A stretch of 64,000 bases of DNA from Bacillus sp. THAF10 (GCF_009363695.1 NZ_CP045403.1:3106001-3170000); one strand, 5' to 3'; numbered from the stretch's first letter, positions 52,194 through 63,731 are shown. The notes: generated by a model not told the origin, from the letters alone. Numbers and translations are program-made.

Positions 52194-52619
52194 TTATTTT
52201 TGCGGATATGTTTCCTGTGTAAAGCTTACGGACTGTTGGATTAACTCTTTTAATACTTCTTCATCAATATCAGCCACTTTGTTTATGTACACGCATGCTT
52301 TTCCTGTTGTGTGCTTACCGAATTTATTCAAAAGCTCTTCTCTTTTTGCATCTCCTGTTGCAAGATACAAGCTAATTTTTGCTTTTCTTGGTGAGAATCC
52401 CACAAGCATGGAATCCCCTTCATGACCTGTAGCATACTTATAATGGTATGAACCAAATCCAATGATACTTGGTCCCCACATTTTTGCTTCAAAACCCGTC
52501 GTTTCAGTAAAAATATCAAGTAATCTGTAGGCATCCTCTCGTTTCTTAGGATTATCCACACCTTCGATAAACTCAATTACACTATTCTCCGTTTCTTTTG
52601 TCTTTAATTCATATCCCAT
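52194..52619 (-). CDS. DUF1801 protein
   Basis: 141 residues from the ATG four bases after AGGAGGGG; the open frame starts eight codons earlier. Alternating strands and helices with KKREDAYRLLDIFTETTGFEAKMWGPSIIGFGSYHY and YKYATGHEGDSMLVGFSPRKAKISLYL fit the DUF1801 domain, related to the YdhG/Fra frataxin-like fold. Bacillus Fra (YdhG) donates iron for Fe-S assembly, but this is a different branch, so function remains open. Confidence 0.83.
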   Translation of the reverse strand: MGYELKTKETENSVIEFIEGVDNPKKREDAYRLLDIFTETTGFEAKMWGPSIIGFGSYHYKYATGHEGDSMLVGFSPRKAKISLYLATGDAKREELLNKFGKHTTGKACVYINKVADIDEEVLKELIQQSVSFTQETYPQK

Positions 52620-52685
52620 AAAACCCCTCCTAATTACAATCATTTAATTATCACTTCAACATAACTGTGAAAATCCCTTTAATAT

Positions 52686-52870
52686 AAGACTGTTTTCGTA
52701 AACTTTGGTGCTACTGCGTATAGTTAAGCAACCCGTCAACAAGGTTGCAGTCGTGCTCTTTTCGCATAGGAAGCTTTAAATATGTGGCAACTTTTCTTCG
52801 AATAATGAATGGAAAAAGTCTTAAAGCCCACTTTTTCTTAGGTTTTTGCAACAATCTTTAGAAAAGAGCT
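52686..52870 (-). repeat. Dispersed structured repeat, copy 4 (full length, inverted)
   Basis: Opposite orientation to the other copies. On the minus strand: box A GCTCTTTTC (complement of 52861-52869), box B GTTGCA (52847-52852), internal hairpin GAAAAAGT/ACTTTTTC (about 52812-52836), box A' GAAAAGAGC (52755-52763) and box B' TGCAAC (52744-52749). The end is CGAAAACAGTCTTA. B and B' differ from copy 3 by matched changes. No gene is seen in the 52620-52955 gap. Confidence 0.85.
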
Positions 52871-52955
52871 TAACAAATAACACAGGATGCACCAATTATG
52901 TTATCCGCCCATACATTATCTTAGCCCACTATTGGGATTTTTGGGAGGGATAAAA

Positions 52956-53681
52956 ATGGTGCAGGATATACTTTCAAAAGACTGGGCTGTATTTTTAGCG
53001 CATTGTTGTCAGCTAGCGTATGATCAACTTCTTCAAAATGGGATCTTTTATCCCCCTAAAGGGTTTGAACTTGTAAAGGAGTTTAAAGGGATCTCCTTTC
53101 ATACACAGGAATGGTTTGGTTTTATCATAGAATCAAGTGATGCGATTGTCATTAGTTTTAGGGGGACGCAAACAGACCCAGATTGGATCGCTGACGCTGA
53201 GATCTACCAGGAAAATTTTCCGTACTGTCATTCACCCGCCCTTGTTCATAGCGGTTTTTTATCTGTTTATGAGTCGATGCGGGAGGAATTAATGACTAGC
53301 TTACAAGAGCGTGACAATCTAAAAACCTTATTTGTGACAGGGCATAGCCTTGGGGGCGCACTTGCTACTCTTTTTGCAGTAGATGCGAGTATAAATTTAA
53401 ACTTTAAAACCATTTGTATGTACAATTACGGCTCCCCTCGAGTCGGAGATAAAGCATTTGCAAAACTTTATAATGATAATGTTCCGTTATCCATTCGCTT
53501 TGTCAATCTTGCTGACCTTGTCCCATTTGTTCCACCAAGAAAGGTTGTGGGCCCTTTTAGCAAGAAAACCTGGCTTTATTCCCATACGGAGAACCAATCC
53601 ATCTTTTTAATACGAGAAGGTTCGATCGTGAAAAACCACAGTATGGAGACTTATCTAAGAGCGATGAAAGAAAAATTATAA
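52956..53681 (+). CDS. Class 3 lipase family protein
   Basis: 241 residues from the ATG six bases after GGGAGGG; the open frame begins earlier without a ribosome binding site. Lipase_3 domain: FRGTQTDPDWIADAEI, nucleophile elbow VTGHSLGGALATLFA, GSPRVGDKAF and acid Asp in NLADLVPFVPP, with a C-terminal His in YSHTENQ or KNHSME. No signal peptide, so probably intracellular. Substrate unknown (acylglycerol or phospholipid). Confidence 0.88.
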   Translation: MVQDILSKDWAVFLAHCCQLAYDQLLQNGIFYPPKGFELVKEFKGISFHTQEWFGFIIESSDAIVISFRGTQTDPDWIADAEIYQENFPYCHSPALVHSGFLSVYESMREELMTSLQERDNLKTLFVTGHSLGGALATLFAVDASINLNFKTICMYNYGSPRVGDKAFAKLYNDNVPLSIRFVNLADLVPFVPPRKVVGPFSKKTWLYSHTENQSIFLIREGSIVKNHSMETYLRAMKEKL

Positions 53682-53706
53682 AAAAGAGGGTCTTCACCCT
53701 CTTTTT
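53682..53706. terminator. Bidirectional terminator between the lipase gene and glgP
   Basis: AAAAGAGGGT pairs with ACCCTCTTTT around CTTC, with T runs on both strands. It closes the lipase gene and the glg operon. Confidence 0.92.
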
Positions 53707-56110
53707 ATCGTTTACTATAACTTGGTTCAAGACCCCATATTTCTTTTGCGTACTGTTTAATGGTTCGGTCACTGGAGAAGAAGCCAGAATGGGCAATATT
53801 TTTTGCACTCATTGTCAGCCATTTATTTCTATTACGATACGCTGCGTCCACCCGTGCCTGGGCATCCAAATAAGAGGAAAAGTCTTTTAGAACAAAGTAT
53901 TCGTCATTTTGCATAAGAAGCGAATCGTGTATTGGCTCGAAATGATCATCCACATCTGGGAAAAAACCATTGACTAATTGCTCAAGAATCTGTTGAATTC
54001 GTTTATCATGGTGATAATACTCACTAGAACGATAGCCTCCATTTTGATAAAAATTCAATACCTCTTCGGCTGTTAGTCCAAAAATGAACATATTTTCTTC
54101 GCCAACTTCTTCTTTTATTTCAATATTCGCTCCATCCAACGTACCTATGGTGATTGCACCATTCATCATGAATTTCATATTCCCAGTACCAGAAGCTTCT
54201 TTGCTTGCTGTGGAGATTTGCTCGCTAATATCTGCCGCCGGGAAGATATCTTCTGCAAGTGACACTCTGTAGTTTTCAAGGAAAATAATTTTTATTCGTC
54301 CATGAATTGCAGGATCGTTATTCACTTTATCTGCCAATGCATTAATAAGTTTAATAACACGCTTTGCATAATAATAGCCTGGAGAAGCTTTAGCCCCAAA
54401 AATAAAGGTTCTTGGATGAATATCAAAACTACTATCCTCTTTTAATCGGTTATATAAATACATAATATGAAAAACGTTTAAAAGCTGACGTTTATAGGCA
54501 TGAAGACGTTTAACCTGCACATCAAAAATACTATCTGGGTCAATTAGCATTCCTGTTTGTTTACGGATCCGTTCGCCTAAAATTTCTTTTCTGCTACGCT
54601 TAACCTTATCGAGTTTCTCTAAAAACAGGGGATCCTCTGCATACAAATCCAACTGACGAAGCTGCATCGTATCCTTCATCCATCCATAACCGATGGTATC
54701 CTGGATGAGAGCAGTTAGCTGCGGGTTTGCCTTTAACAACCAACGACGATGCGTGATTCCATTTGTTTTATTGTTGAATTTGTTTGGGAAAACCTCATAA
54801 AAAAGTCTCATTTCTCGATCTTTTAAAATTTCGGTATGAAGCTTCGCCACACCATTTACACTAAAGCTCCCTACTACGGCTAAATGTGCCATTTTCACCA
54901 ATCCGTGAGCAAGAATCGCCATCTCTTCAATCCTTTTCCATTGTCCCGGATATTTGTTCCACAGCTCTTGGCAAAAACGTTCATTTATCTCTTCGACAAT
55001 CATAAATATACGGGGAAGCAACGGTTGAAAAATGGTGATTGGCCATTTTTCGAGAGCCTCTGAAAGTGTTGTATGATTGGTATAGGATATGGTATGAGAC
55101 GTAATTTCCCATGCCTGTTCCCAAGTCAATTCCTCTTCATCCAAAAGGATTCTCATCAGTTCTGGTATGGCGAGAACAGGATGAGTGTCATTAATATGAA
55201 TGGTTACTCTTTTATGAAAATCTAGTAAACTACTATTTTTTTTACGATACGAACGAACAATGCTCCCAATGCTTGCAGCAACGAGAAAATATTGCTGCTT
55301 CAGACGAAGAATTTTCCCCTCATCATGTGTGTCATCAGGATAAAGAAACTCCGATACTGCCTCTGTATCACGCTTATATTGCATAATATCTTTATGTACG
55401 GGAAACGGTGCAGGCTCAGCGCTCCAAAGTCTTAGCATATTAACCGTGTCTGTTTGATACCCAACCACTGGCATATCATAGGGAACCGCTGTAATGGCTT
55501 CGCCTTTTACATGCCGAAACATTTCCTTTCCATTCTCATGATACGATTCGACTTTTCCCCAAAAATTTATTTCCACAGCCTGATCGGGTTTTCGGATTTC
55601 CCACACGTTTCCATGTCTTAGCCACTGCTCAGGGAGCTCCACCTGATAGCCATCTACAAATTTTTGATCGAAAAGCCCATGCTTGTAGCGAATGCCGCAG
55701 CCATGACCAGGAAGATCAAGGGAGGCGAGAGAATCTAGAAAGCAAGCAGCAAGTCTGCCAAGGCCTCCATTACCAAGACCTGCATCCGCTTCAATCTCTT
55801 CAATCGCTGACAATTCAAGTCCTAAGTCATGCAAACCATCTTCCACAACTTGTTGAATTCCTAAATTCAACAGATTACTTCCAAGTAATCTTCCTAACAA
55901 GAATTCGATCGATAAATAATAGACTTGTTTTTCATCCTTTGCACGATTTCTTTCAGTCGTTGCAATCCAGTTAGCACTAATGTATTCACGAACCATATTT
56001 CCAAGGGTATGGTAATGATCTCTAGAGGTAGATTCTTGAAAGCTTTTTCCGTACATACTCTCTAGTTTTTTCAAAAAAACCGCCTTAAATTGTTCTTTAT
56101 TAGAGAACAT
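53705..56110 (-). CDS. glgP: Glycogen phosphorylase
   Basis: 801 residues from the ATG eight bases after TAGGAG. GT35 family. The pyridoxal-phosphate lysine lies in the [18 protein letters not shown] motif; [16 protein letters not shown] is also characteristic. It releases glucose-1-phosphate from glycogen. Last gene of glgBCDAP, overlapping glgA by 11 bases, so synthesis and breakdown enzymes are made together. Confidence 0.97.
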   Translation of the reverse strand: MFSNKEQFKAVFLKKLESMYGKSFQESTSRDHYHTLGNMVREYISANWIATTERNRAKDEKQVYYLSIEFLLGRLLGSNLLNLGIQQVVEDGLHDLGLELSAIEEIEADAGLGNGGLGRLAACFLDSLASLDLPGHGCGIRYKHGLFDQKFVDGYQVELPEQWLRHGNVWEIRKPDQAVEINFWGKVESYHENGKEMFRHVKGEAITAVPYDMPVVGYQTDTVNMLRLWSAEPAPFPVHKDIMQYKRDTEAVSEFLYPDDTHDEGKILRLKQQYFLVAASIGSIVRSYRKKNSSLLDFHKRVTIHINDTHPVLAIPELMRILLDEEELTWEQAWEITSHTISYTNHTTLSEALEKWPITIFQPLLPRIFMIVEEINERFCQELWNKYPGQWKRIEEMAILAHGLVKMAHLAVVGSFSVNGVAKLHTEILKDREMRLFYEVFPNKFNNKTNGITHRRWLLKANPQLTALIQDTIGYGWMKDTMQLRQLDLYAEDPLFLEKLDKVKRSRKEILGERIRKQTGMLIDPDSIFDVQVKRLHAYKRQLLNVFHIMYLYNRLKEDSSFDIHPRTFIFGAKASPGYYYAKRVIKLINALADKVNNDPAIHGRIKIIFLENYRVSLAEDIFPAADISEQISTASKEASGTGNMKFMMNGAITIGTLDGANIEIKEEVGEENMFIFGLTAEEVLNFYQNGGYRSSEYYHHDKRIQQILEQLVNGFFPDVDDHFEPIHDSLLMQNDEYFVLKDFSSYLDAQARVDAAYRNRNKWLTMSAKNIAHSGFFSSDRTIKQYAKEIWGLEPSYSKR

Positions 56111-57551
56111 GCACGCCACTCCTAGCCATTAAAGTTGAATAAAGTTGATTATACTTAAAAGCTGACTTTGCCCAGCTATAATCTCGGCTCATTGCTTCTT
56201 TTACTATCCCTTTCCATACCTCTGGCTGTTCATAAAAGCTGATAGCGCGTCTGATTGTAAAAAGCATATCGTGAGCATTGAAGTTCGTAAAGGTAAAACC
56301 ATTACCCTCTAACGTCGTTTCATCATATGAATGTACGGTATCATTTAACCCCCCTGTTTCCCTTACAATTGGGATGGTTCCATACCTTAAAGCGATAAGC
56401 TGACCTAAACCACATGGTTCAAATTGTGAAGGCATTAAAAACATATCCGCACCAGCATATATTTGATGTGCTAAAGGCTCATCAAAGCCAATAAACGTAC
56501 GAACCTTTTTAGGAAAACGATATTGAAGCTCTCTGAAATAATGTTCGAAAGAAGGCTCTCCCGTTCCCAAAATCACTATCTGTACATCATCATGAAGAAC
56601 CTCATGTAACACACGCGTCACAAGGTCTAAGCCCTTTTGCTTTGTTAGTCTACTTACCATTGCGATAATAGGTGTCTCGTCGTTCACAGGCAACCCACAT
56701 AATTGTTGCAATGAAGTTTTATTTTGTTTTTTCATTTTTAACTCTTGAGACGAATATTTACGTTCAATCCATTCATCTGTTGCTGGATTATACAACTCAT
56801 CATCAATGCCATTGATGATCCCTATGAGAGCGTCACTCCGATTGCGTAACACACCATCTAATTTTTCTCCAAAATATTCCGTTTGGATCTCATCTTTATA
56901 AGTAGGGCTAACCGTTGTAATCAAACCAGAAGCTACCAATGCGGCCTTCATGAAATTCACATTTCCGTAAAACTCCAGCTGATCAGGATGAAAATAAGAA
57001 TCACTTATCTTCAGCAAGTCCTGTAAAATCGAACGTGGGAAAATACCCTGAAACTGAAGATTATGGATGGTGAACACACTTTGGATATGTTCAAACCGTG
57101 GGTTCGTTTTATATTCTCTTTCTAAGATAAAGTTCACCATCCCAGTGTGCCAATCATGACAATGAATGACATCTGGAACAAAATCAATTAACGTCATACT
57201 TTCCAACACTGCTCTGGAGAAAAAGGAAAAGCGTTCCCCATCGTCGTAGTGACCATAAAGGGAATCGCGCTTAAAATAGTACTCATTATCTACAAAATAA
57301 TAAGTCACCTCATCGAGAGTCAATTCATCTATTCCGCAATATTGACGGCGCCAGCCAACATCTACAAATGTCGTTTGGATGCGCTTCATTTTGTTTTGAT
57401 AGACATCAGGAATTTGCCCGTATTTCGGTAAAATGACCCTAACATCAGTTCCTAGCTTTTTTAACTCTTTTGGTAATGCACCCGCCACATCTCCCAAGCC
57501 ACCTGACTTCACAAACGGGACACATTCCGCAACGACAAATAGTACTTTCAC
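56100..57551 (-). CDS. glgA: Glycogen synthase (ADP-glucose)
   Basis: 483 residues, GT5 family. N-terminal K-x-G-G-L as [17 protein letters not shown] (ADP-glucose binding), C-terminal [29 protein letters not shown]. It extends alpha-1,4-glucan from ADP-glucose. Overlaps glgD by 4 bases and glgP by 11. Confidence 0.97.
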   Translation of the reverse strand: MKVLFVVAECVPFVKSGGLGDVAGALPKELKKLGTDVRVILPKYGQIPDVYQNKMKRIQTTFVDVGWRRQYCGIDELTLDEVTYYFVDNEYYFKRDSLYGHYDDGERFSFFSRAVLESMTLIDFVPDVIHCHDWHTGMVNFILEREYKTNPRFEHIQSVFTIHNLQFQGIFPRSILQDLLKISDSYFHPDQLEFYGNVNFMKAALVASGLITTVSPTYKDEIQTEYFGEKLDGVLRNRSDALIGIINGIDDELYNPATDEWIERKYSSQELKMKKQNKTSLQQLCGLPVNDETPIIAMVSRLTKQKGLDLVTRVLHEVLHDDVQIVILGTGEPSFEHYFRELQYRFPKKVRTFIGFDEPLAHQIYAGADMFLMPSQFEPCGLGQLIALRYGTIPIVRETGGLNDTVHSYDETTLEGNGFTFTNFNAHDMLFTIRRAISFYEQPEVWKGIVKEAMSRDYSWAKSAFKYNQLYSTLMARSGVHVL

Positions 57552-58573
57552 GAATTCATCAGAGCTCCTTGTATTGAACCTTTTTTCACCAAGTATGGTG
57601 CTACCTTTGTTCCTGTAAGTATCGCGTTTGCTTCTACCCTAACATCTTTGTCTAAGATAACAGAATCTAAAACACACTTTTCTCCAATTACCCCTTTTTG
57701 CATGACAATAGAGTTTTTTATCACTGTTCCCTTTGCAATCTTCACTCCACGGAAGATAATACTGTTTTCTACATGTCCTTCAATAATAGCTCCGTTTGCA
57801 ATCATGGAGTTCTTAACATAAGCATCTTTGGAATAGCTTGTTGGAGGCTCATCTTTTACCTTCGTAAACACAGGGTTCTCTTTCACAAATACCTGCTTCC
57901 ATACAGTAGGATTAAGTAGTTCGAGACTATGCTTGTAATAGCTTTCCAGTGAATCAATGACTGCTGCATATTCCGTGTATTCATAGTTGCAAATCTTGTA
58001 TCCACTTGTAATGTCCTCAACTACATCCATTATGCTTGTGTATCCTGTTTCTTCATGATTCATAAATAACGCTACTAGCAGTTCCTTTTTGAGCACATAC
58101 ATATCTAAGGATTCTTCATCCTTTACAACATGTGTAATATCACATTTATTTTGAATATGTCGATTTAAAATATGTTTGAAATTCATGTTACAAACGGTAA
58201 AACTATTCGCAATCACGACATACTCTTGATTACTGCGAGCAAAGAAGTCTTCATTTTCTTTAAAATGTTGAAACGAGCCAGTATTTGTATCAAGATTACT
58301 ACCTGAGCTAGGAAAGAAAAACAAGCCGTCTCGTTTTCTATCTAGGTCCCACTGCTTACCGGATCCAAGGTGATCCATTAAGGAACGATATTGATATCTT
58401 GGAAAAATTGCCACACTCTGGATATCTGAATTTACCATATTTGATAATACAAAATCTATTAATCGGTAGCGGCCTGCAAATGGAACTGCCGCAATAGACC
58501 TCTTTTCTGTTAATTCCTTCATCGCTTCATTATGAATGGTCGCATCAATAATTCCTAACATTGTTTGCTTCAT
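57548..58573 (-). CDS. glgD: GlgD, regulatory paralogue of ADP-glucose pyrophosphorylase
   Basis: 341 residues, related to GlgC throughout but without its nucleotide motif: where GlgC has AGGKGSRL, GlgD has [14 protein letters not shown]. It keeps [19 protein letters not shown]. The C-terminal beta-helix has [20 protein letters not shown]. In Bacillus and Geobacillus GlgD combines with GlgC to form a more active heterotetramer, and GlgD alone has little activity. Confidence 0.95.
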   Translation of the reverse strand: MKQTMLGIIDATIHNEAMKELTEKRSIAAVPFAGRYRLIDFVLSNMVNSDIQSVAIFPRYQYRSLMDHLGSGKQWDLDRKRDGLFFFPSSGSNLDTNTGSFQHFKENEDFFARSNQEYVVIANSFTVCNMNFKHILNRHIQNKCDITHVVKDEESLDMYVLKKELLVALFMNHEETGYTSIMDVVEDITSGYKICNYEYTEYAAVIDSLESYYKHSLELLNPTVWKQVFVKENPVFTKVKDEPPTSYSKDAYVKNSMIANGAIIEGHVENSIIFRGVKIAKGTVIKNSIVMQKGVIGEKCVLDSVILDKDVRVEANAILTGTKVAPYLVKKGSIQGALMNS

Positions 58574-58608
58574 ACCCGGACACCCTTTCTGAATTCATAA
58601 TTTGTCTA

Positions 58609-59766
58609 TTACCGAGAAATGGAGAACAACCCTTTTTCCATCATTTCCTCTGTCACCAAAATGATCTCATCCTCATTTTTTTCCGGACAAATAACAGTAC
58701 CGTCAGGAATTTTCAAGCCAGTTGGAATGATTGCCTTATTAATGTACACGTTTTCTCCAATGACAGCATCTGGCATGATCACTGAGTTTTGAATTACAGA
58801 ATTTCGCCCTACATTTACTCCTTGAAACAATACAGAGTGCTCGATTCTCCCTTCAATAAAGCAGCCCTCATTTACGAGAGAATCAACTACATCAGCATAA
58901 GGAGCAATAAACTGTGGTGGCTGATTTGGGTTAACTGAGTAAATTCGCCATTTATACTCAAACAAATTGAGCTCGCAATCTTCCTTAAGTAGATCCATAT
59001 TAGCCTCCCAAAGGCTCTTCACTGTTCCTACATCCTTCCAATATCCTTTAAACGGATACGCAACCAATTTTTTATTTTCTTCCAAAAGCAATGGAATGAC
59101 ATCTTTCCCAAAATCATGACTCGATTCTGGGTTACGATCATCCATCTCCAAATATTCTTTTAACACACTCCATTTGAAAATATAAATACCCATTGAAGCT
59201 AAATTACTTTTTGGATGTGCTGGCTTTTCATCAAACTCTATAACTTCCATTTTTTCATTTGTATTCATAAGGCCAAATCTGCTTGCCTCTTCCCACGGTA
59301 CCTCCACAACAGAAATAGAAACGTCCGCATCCTTTTGGATATGATAGTCAAGCATGGACTCATAGTTCATTTTATAAATATGATCTCCTGACAAAATCAG
59401 CACGTACTCTGGATCATATTGAGTAAGGTAATTGATATTTTGATAGATGGCACTAGCAGTCCCTGTGTACCACTTCACCCCAGAAGACTCCGTATACGGC
59501 GGTAAAACCGTTACTCCTCCATTTTTACGATCCAAGTCCCAAGTGCTCCCAATACCAATATAAGAATTCAACACAAGCGGCTGATACTGTGTTAAAACCC
59601 CGACTGTTGTTATTCCAGAGTTTGTGCAATTACTCAAAGCAAAATCTATGATTCGATATTTTCCACCAAAGGGTACAGCTGGCTTTGCCAACGTTTTCGT
59701 AAGTGAGCTTAATCTACTACCTTTTCCTCCTGCAAGCAACATTGCTACACACTTATTCTTCGCCAT
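58609..59766 (-). CDS. glgC: ADP-glucose pyrophosphorylase catalytic subunit
   Basis: 385 residues. [20 protein letters not shown] near residues 11-30 is the catalytic nucleotide-binding loop. [29 protein letters not shown] and [14 protein letters not shown] follow, then a C-terminal beta-helix ([20 protein letters not shown]). Makes ADP-glucose from glucose-1-phosphate and ATP. Starts two bases after the glgB stop. Confidence 0.97.
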   Translation of the reverse strand: MAKNKCVAMLLAGGKGSRLSSLTKTLAKPAVPFGGKYRIIDFALSNCTNSGITTVGVLTQYQPLVLNSYIGIGSTWDLDRKNGGVTVLPPYTESSGVKWYTGTASAIYQNINYLTQYDPEYVLILSGDHIYKMNYESMLDYHIQKDADVSISVVEVPWEEASRFGLMNTNEKMEVIEFDEKPAHPKSNLASMGIYIFKWSVLKEYLEMDDRNPESSHDFGKDVIPLLLEENKKLVAYPFKGYWKDVGTVKSLWEANMDLLKEDCELNLFEYKWRIYSVNPNQPPQFIAPYADVVDSLVNEGCFIEGRIEHSVLFQGVNVGRNSVIQNSVIMPDAVIGENVYINKAIIPTGLKIPDGTVICPEKNEDEIILVTEEMMEKGLFSISR

Positions 59767-59768
59767 AC

Positions 59769-61652
59769 TCAGTTCACTCCTCTAATTTTCTTTGGTCGCC
59801 ACATCCTAATTCCAAACGGTGCAACATTGACCATCATATGATAGTCTTTTCCGTGATATGCTCCAACCTCTGCACTAATTACAGACGAACCTTCTATTCC
59901 ATTTCCACCATATTTCACATCATCAGAATTAAATACTTCCTCATATTCCGACAATAAAGGCACACCAATTTTATAATGCTCATAGACTCTATCTGTGAAA
60001 TTACAAAGCACAATCAGCATCTCGCTAGCTTTCTTTCCTTTTCTGATAAACGAGAAAACACTTTGCTCTCTATTATTAGCATCAATCCACTCAAAGCCCT
60101 CAGGTACATGATCAAGCTCATATAATGCTGGCTGTTCATGGTAAAAATTCAGCATTTCTTTAAAATAGTGGTGCATTTTTTGATGAGACTCATATTGATT
60201 TAACAAGAACCAATCAAGCTGTTCAAGGTCCTTCCACTCATCAAACTGACCAAATTCTCCTCCCATGTATAGAAGCTTTTTACCTGGATGGGCAAGGAAA
60301 AAGCCGTACAACAAGCGTAGCTGAGCAAATTTATCCTCATACCCTCCTGGCATTTTGTTGAGGAGCGATTTCTTCCCATGAACCACTTCATCATGTGAAA
60401 AAGGCAAAATAAAATTTTCACTAAATGCATACATGATTGAAAACGTTACAAGGTCATGCAAATGTTTTCTTTGTTCTGGTTGTGCTTCCATATACTGAAG
60501 AATGTCATTCATCCAGCCCATATTCCATTTATAATTAAACCCAAGTCCCCCACTTGAAGTCGGTGAAGTGACCAAGGGCCAGTCTGTGGAATCTTCTGCT
60601 ATCATGAGCATACTGTAATCCTTTTCAAACACAGCCTCATTTAATTTCTGTAAAAACTCCTGTGCATAGGGGTTGGCATGACCCTCTTCGGAGTTTGGCC
60701 AGTACAGCATATTGGCAACAGCATCCACTCGAAATCCATCAATATGAAAATACTCCATCCAAAAGAGAGCATTAGAGATTAAAAAGCTTCTTACTTCTGG
60801 TCTACCAAGGTCAAAATTTGCCGTACCCCACACCAGGTTTTCTCTGTCATTATGATTTGTATATTCATAAACAGGTTTACCATCAAACATATAAAGTCCA
60901 TGAGCGTCCTTACAAAAATGGCCTGGTACCCAATCGAGAATGACTCCTATATCCTCTTGATGACAAGCATCAATAAAATACATCAATTCCTTTGGATTTC
61001 CGTATCTGCTTGTTGCCGCATAATAGCCTGTACCTTGGTAACCCCAAGAACGGTCATACGGATGTTCAATTAGTGGCAGCAGCTCGATATGTGTGAAGCC
61101 ATGCTCCTTAATATACGGTATTAACTCATCCACTAATTCTATATAACTTAAAAGCTCTCCATTCTCTTTTTTCTTCCATGAACCAAGGTGAAGTTCATAG
61201 ATAAAAACAGGTTTTTCATACACAAGTTTACGTTTTTTCTTTCTTCTCCAGTTTTGATCTTTCCACTTGAAGCCGCCCATCTCGTACACAATGGAAGCCG
61301 TTTTGGGACGTACCTCTGCATGAAATGCAAAAGGGTCTGCCTTATGTAAAACTTCTCCACTTGTGCTAACTATTTCATATTTATATAAATGACCAGTTAA
61401 ATCTCCCTCTATCTCAATGGTCCAAACACCTTCATTTGTCAGCTTTGCTAAAGGATGTTTACTGCCATTCCAATTGTTAAAGGAACCTATTACACGAACA
61501 TTCTTTGCATTAGGGGCCCAAACCGTAAACCTAGTTGCAATTACTTTCTTTCGGTACCTTATAATGTGGGCACCAAAAAGCTCATAGCTTTTATTAAACG
61601 TACCTTCATGAAATAAATGAAGTTGATAATCCGATGCGCTTGTTGCAATCAA
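59769..61652 (-). CDS. glgB: 1,4-alpha-glucan branching enzyme
   Basis: 627 residues. An N-terminal CBM48 domain ([20 protein letters not shown]) precedes the GH13 barrel. [13 protein letters not shown] carries the nucleophile Asp, IAEDSTDWP the acid Glu and [13 protein letters not shown] the His-Asp pair; [11 protein letters not shown] is region I. Transfers chain segments to make alpha-1,6 branches. TTG start (61652) with AAGGGTGAG upstream; an ATG overlaps it in another frame. First gene of glgBCDAP. Confidence 0.96.
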   Translation of the reverse strand: MIATSASDYQLHLFHEGTFNKSYELFGAHIIRYRKKVIATRFTVWAPNAKNVRVIGSFNNWNGSKHPLAKLTNEGVWTIEIEGDLTGHLYKYEIVSTSGEVLHKADPFAFHAEVRPKTASIVYEMGGFKWKDQNWRRKKKRKLVYEKPVFIYELHLGSWKKKENGELLSYIELVDELIPYIKEHGFTHIELLPLIEHPYDRSWGYQGTGYYAATSRYGNPKELMYFIDACHQEDIGVILDWVPGHFCKDAHGLYMFDGKPVYEYTNHNDRENLVWGTANFDLGRPEVRSFLISNALFWMEYFHIDGFRVDAVANMLYWPNSEEGHANPYAQEFLQKLNEAVFEKDYSMLMIAEDSTDWPLVTSPTSSGGLGFNYKWNMGWMNDILQYMEAQPEQRKHLHDLVTFSIMYAFSENFILPFSHDEVVHGKKSLLNKMPGGYEDKFAQLRLLYGFFLAHPGKKLLYMGGEFGQFDEWKDLEQLDWFLLNQYESHQKMHHYFKEMLNFYHEQPALYELDHVPEGFEWIDANNREQSVFSFIRKGKKASEMLIVLCNFTDRVYEHYKIGVPLLSEYEEVFNSDDVKYGGNGIEGSSVISAEVGAYHGKDYHMMVNVAPFGIRMWRPKKIRGVN

Positions 61653-62105
61653 ACATACTCACCCTTCCATCTATCCTAAAAAGAATATTGTTATTCATCA
61701 CTATTCTATTTATTATAATATTCTCCTTTAAACGACAAGTCAGAATCGTTTGACATAATACAACATTATCTTTTTACAAGGATGTTTTTAAGGAATAATT
61801 CACATTTCAGGGAAACCGTTTTCATTGTTGAAATACCGCAAATGTTGATATATCAACATATATTTGAAAGGGTTTTCATATAAACAGTAATTTTGTAGGA
61901 ATGTGTCGAAAAGTTTTTTGCGCAAAGCGAAGTAATGGAAGGTTAAGAGAACGAATGAATACGCTTACAAATTATTGTTTTTGTGAAATAATAATTTTAT
62001 TATTGAAATGGAGTTTAAATAAAAAATAGAGGGGGTATTTATATAAGTTGGAGAAATTTAAACCATGTAAGATGAATGACGTTTACTTTTTGGACAATAA
62101 AAAAA
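61653..62105. other. AT-rich intergenic region between glgB and the tRNA cluster
   Basis: No credible gene: the open frame at 62048-62242 runs into tRNA-Glu and has no ribosome binding site. It should hold the glgB promoter (minus strand, about 61680-61760), but I cannot assign -35 and -10 boxes with confidence. The rest is AT-rich with no obvious repeat. Confidence 0.5.
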
Positions 62106-62128
62106 AAGCCATGATATTTTACAATACC
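62106..62128 (-). terminator. Possible terminator of the tRNA operon
   Basis: On the minus strand GTGGTAT pairs with ATATCAT (two G-U pairs, six-base loop), followed by GGC and nine T. The stem is weak but the T run is long, and it lies directly after tRNA-Glu, the last gene of the cluster. Confidence 0.5.
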
Positions 62129-62139
62129 ACAACTTTTGA

Positions 62140-62211
62140 TGACCCGTACGGGATTCGAACCCGTGTTACCGCCGTGAAAGGGCGGTGTCTTAACCGCTTG
62201 ACCAACGGGCC
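62140..62211 (-). tRNA. tRNA-Glu (TTC)
   Basis: Anticodon TTC in CGCCCTTTCACGG; T-loop GGTTCGAATCC; acceptor GGCCCGT with ACGGGTC. CCA is not encoded. Last gene of the cluster. Confidence 0.97.
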
Positions 62212-62220
62212 AGATTTAGC

Positions 62221-62311
62221 TGGCGGAGAAGGAGGGATTTGAACCCTCGCGCCGCTTACACGACCTACACCCTTAGCAGGGGCGCCTCTTCAGCCACTTG
62301 AGTACTTCTCC
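62221..62311 (-). tRNA. tRNA-Ser (GCT)
   Basis: Class II tRNA with long variable arm; anticodon GCT in CCCTGCTAAGG; acceptor GGAGAAG/CTTCTCC; encoded CCA. Confidence 0.97.
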
Positions 62312-62315
62312 AATA

Positions 62316-62390
62316 TGGCTCCACCAGTAGGATTCGAACCTACGACCCTTCGGTTAACAGCCGAATGCTCTACCGCTGAGCTATGGTGGA
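62316..62390 (-). tRNA. tRNA-Asn (GTT)
   Basis: Anticodon GTT in GGCTGTTAACC; acceptor TCCACCA/TGGTGGA; encoded CCA. Confidence 0.97.
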
Positions 62391-62411
62391 ACGGTACACA
62401 TAAAAAACAAA

Positions 62412-62488
<77 letters not shown>

Positions 62489-62494
62489 ATTAAA

Positions 62495-62568
62495 TGGAGC
62501 GGGTGATGGGAATCGAACCCACGACATCAGCTTGGAAGGCTGAGGTTTTACCATTAAACTACACCCGC
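62495..62568 (-). tRNA. tRNA-Gly (TCC)
   Basis: Anticodon TCC in GCCTTCCAAGC; acceptor GCGGGTG/CACCCGC; encoded CCA. Confidence 0.97.
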
Positions 62569-62574
62569 TAAAAA

Positions 62575-62649
62575 GGGCGACTGATGGGAATCGAACCCAC
62601 GAATGCCTGAACCACAATCAGGTGCGTTAACCACTTCGCCACAATCGCC
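62575..62649 (-). tRNA. tRNA-His (GTG)
   Basis: Anticodon GTG in TGATTGTGGTTCA; the acceptor begins GGCGATT with the extra 5' G typical of tRNA-His; CCA is not encoded. Confidence 0.96.
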
Positions 62650-62665
62650 ATAATATTTATTTGAA

Positions 62666-62742
<77 letters not shown>

Positions 62743-62771
62743 TATGAAAAAACACTTCAAAAAATACAAAG

Positions 62772-62844
62772 TGGCTCGGGACGGAATCGAACCGCCGACA
62801 CATGGATTTTCAGTCCATTGCTCTACCAACTGAGCTACCGAGCC
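62772..62844 (-). tRNA. tRNA-Phe (GAA)
   Basis: Anticodon GAA in GACTGAAAATC; acceptor GGCTCGG/CCGAGCC; CCA is not encoded. Confidence 0.97.
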
Positions 62845-62849
62845 AAAAA

Positions 62850-62925
62850 TGGCGGTCCCGACCGGGATCGAACCGGCGATCTCCTGCGTGACAGGCAGGC
62901 ATGTTAACCGCTACACCACGGGACC
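62850..62925 (-). tRNA. tRNA-Asp (GTC)
   Basis: Anticodon GTC in GCCTGTCACGC; acceptor GGTCCCG/CGGGACC; encoded CCA. Confidence 0.97.
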
Positions 62926-62928
62926 TTT

Positions 62929-63005
<77 letters not shown>

Positions 63006-63033
63006 ATAATAAAAACCTTACATATGAAAATAA

Positions 63034-63126
63034 TGGCGGAGGAAGAGGGATTCGAACCCCCGCGGGCTTTAACACCCCTGTCGGTTTTCAAGACCGATCC
63101 CTTCAGCCGGACTTGGGTATTCCTCC
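63034..63126 (-). tRNA. tRNA-Ser (TGA)
   Basis: Class II tRNA with long variable arm; anticodon TGA in GTCTTGAAAAC; acceptor GGAGGAA/TTCCTCC; encoded CCA. Confidence 0.96.
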
Positions 63127-63140
63127 GCATATAAAAGAAA

Positions 63141-63217
63141 TGGTGGACCTTGTAGGACTCGAACCTACGACCGGACGGTTATGAGCCGTCTGCTCTAACC
63201 AGCTGAGCTAAAGGTCC
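63141..63217 (-). tRNA. tRNA-Ile2 (CAT, lysidine type)
   Basis: Anticodon CAT in GGCTCATAACC; acceptor GGACCTT/AAGGTCC. Sequence and order match the AUA-reading Ile2 tRNA of trnB, whose C34 is modified by TilS, so it is called Ile rather than Met; encoded CCA. Confidence 0.8.
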
Positions 63218-63220
63218 TTT

Positions 63221-63297
63221 TGGTAGCGGCGGAGGGGATCGAACCCCCGACCTCACGGGTATGAACCGTACGCTCTAGCCAGCTGAGCTACACCGCC
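63221..63297 (-). tRNA. Elongator tRNA-Met (CAT)
   Basis: Anticodon CAT in GGTTCATACCC; acceptor GGCGGTG/CGCCGC-type; encoded CCA. Order in the cluster supports elongator Met. Confidence 0.85.
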
Positions 63298-63367
63298 AAA
63301 AAGATGAATTATTCTCTTAGAATTACTTGGCACCATTATTGCTGCTCCGTAAAATAAAGAATATAAG

Positions 63368-63440
63368 TGGAGCCTAGCGGGATCGAACCGCTGACCTCCT
63401 GCGTGCAAAGCAGGCGCTCTCCCAGCTGAGCTAAGGCCCC
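63368..63440 (-). tRNA. tRNA-Ala (TGC)
   Basis: Anticodon TGC in CTTTGCACG; acceptor GGGGCCT/AGGCTCC with a G-U pair; CCA is not encoded. A 70-base AT-rich spacer separates it from tRNA-Met. Confidence 0.96.
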
Positions 63441-63454
63441 ATATTTTTAAAGAA

Positions 63455-63531
63455 TGGTCGGGAAGACAGGATTTGAACCTGCGACCCCTTGGTCCCAAAC
63501 CAAGTGCTCTACCAAGCTGAGCTACTCCCCG
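63455..63531 (-). tRNA. tRNA-Pro (TGG)
   Basis: Anticodon TGG in GGTTTGGGACC; acceptor CGGGGAG with CTTCCCG; encoded CCA. Confidence 0.97.
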
Positions 63532-63535
63532 TAAA

Positions 63536-63612
63536 TGGCGCGCCCGAGAGGACTCGAACCCCTAACCTTTTGATCCGTAGTCAAACGCTCTATCCAATTG
63601 AGCTACGGGCGC
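63536..63612 (-). tRNA. tRNA-Arg (ACG)
   Basis: Anticodon ACG in GACTACGGATC; acceptor GCGCCCG/CGGGCGC; encoded CCA. Confidence 0.97.
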
Positions 63613-63635
63613 ATAATCTATTAATTTGAAAAAGA

Positions 63636-63724
63636 TGGTGCCGAGGACCGGAATCGAACCGGTACGGTAGTCACCTACCGCAGGATTTTAAGTCCTGTGC
63701 GTCTGCCAGTTCCGCCACCCCGGC
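63636..63724 (-). tRNA. tRNA-Leu (TAA)
   Basis: Class II tRNA; anticodon TAA in GACTTAAAATC; acceptor GCCGGGG with CCTCGGC; encoded CCA. Confidence 0.96.
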
Positions 63725-63731
63725 AATTCAA

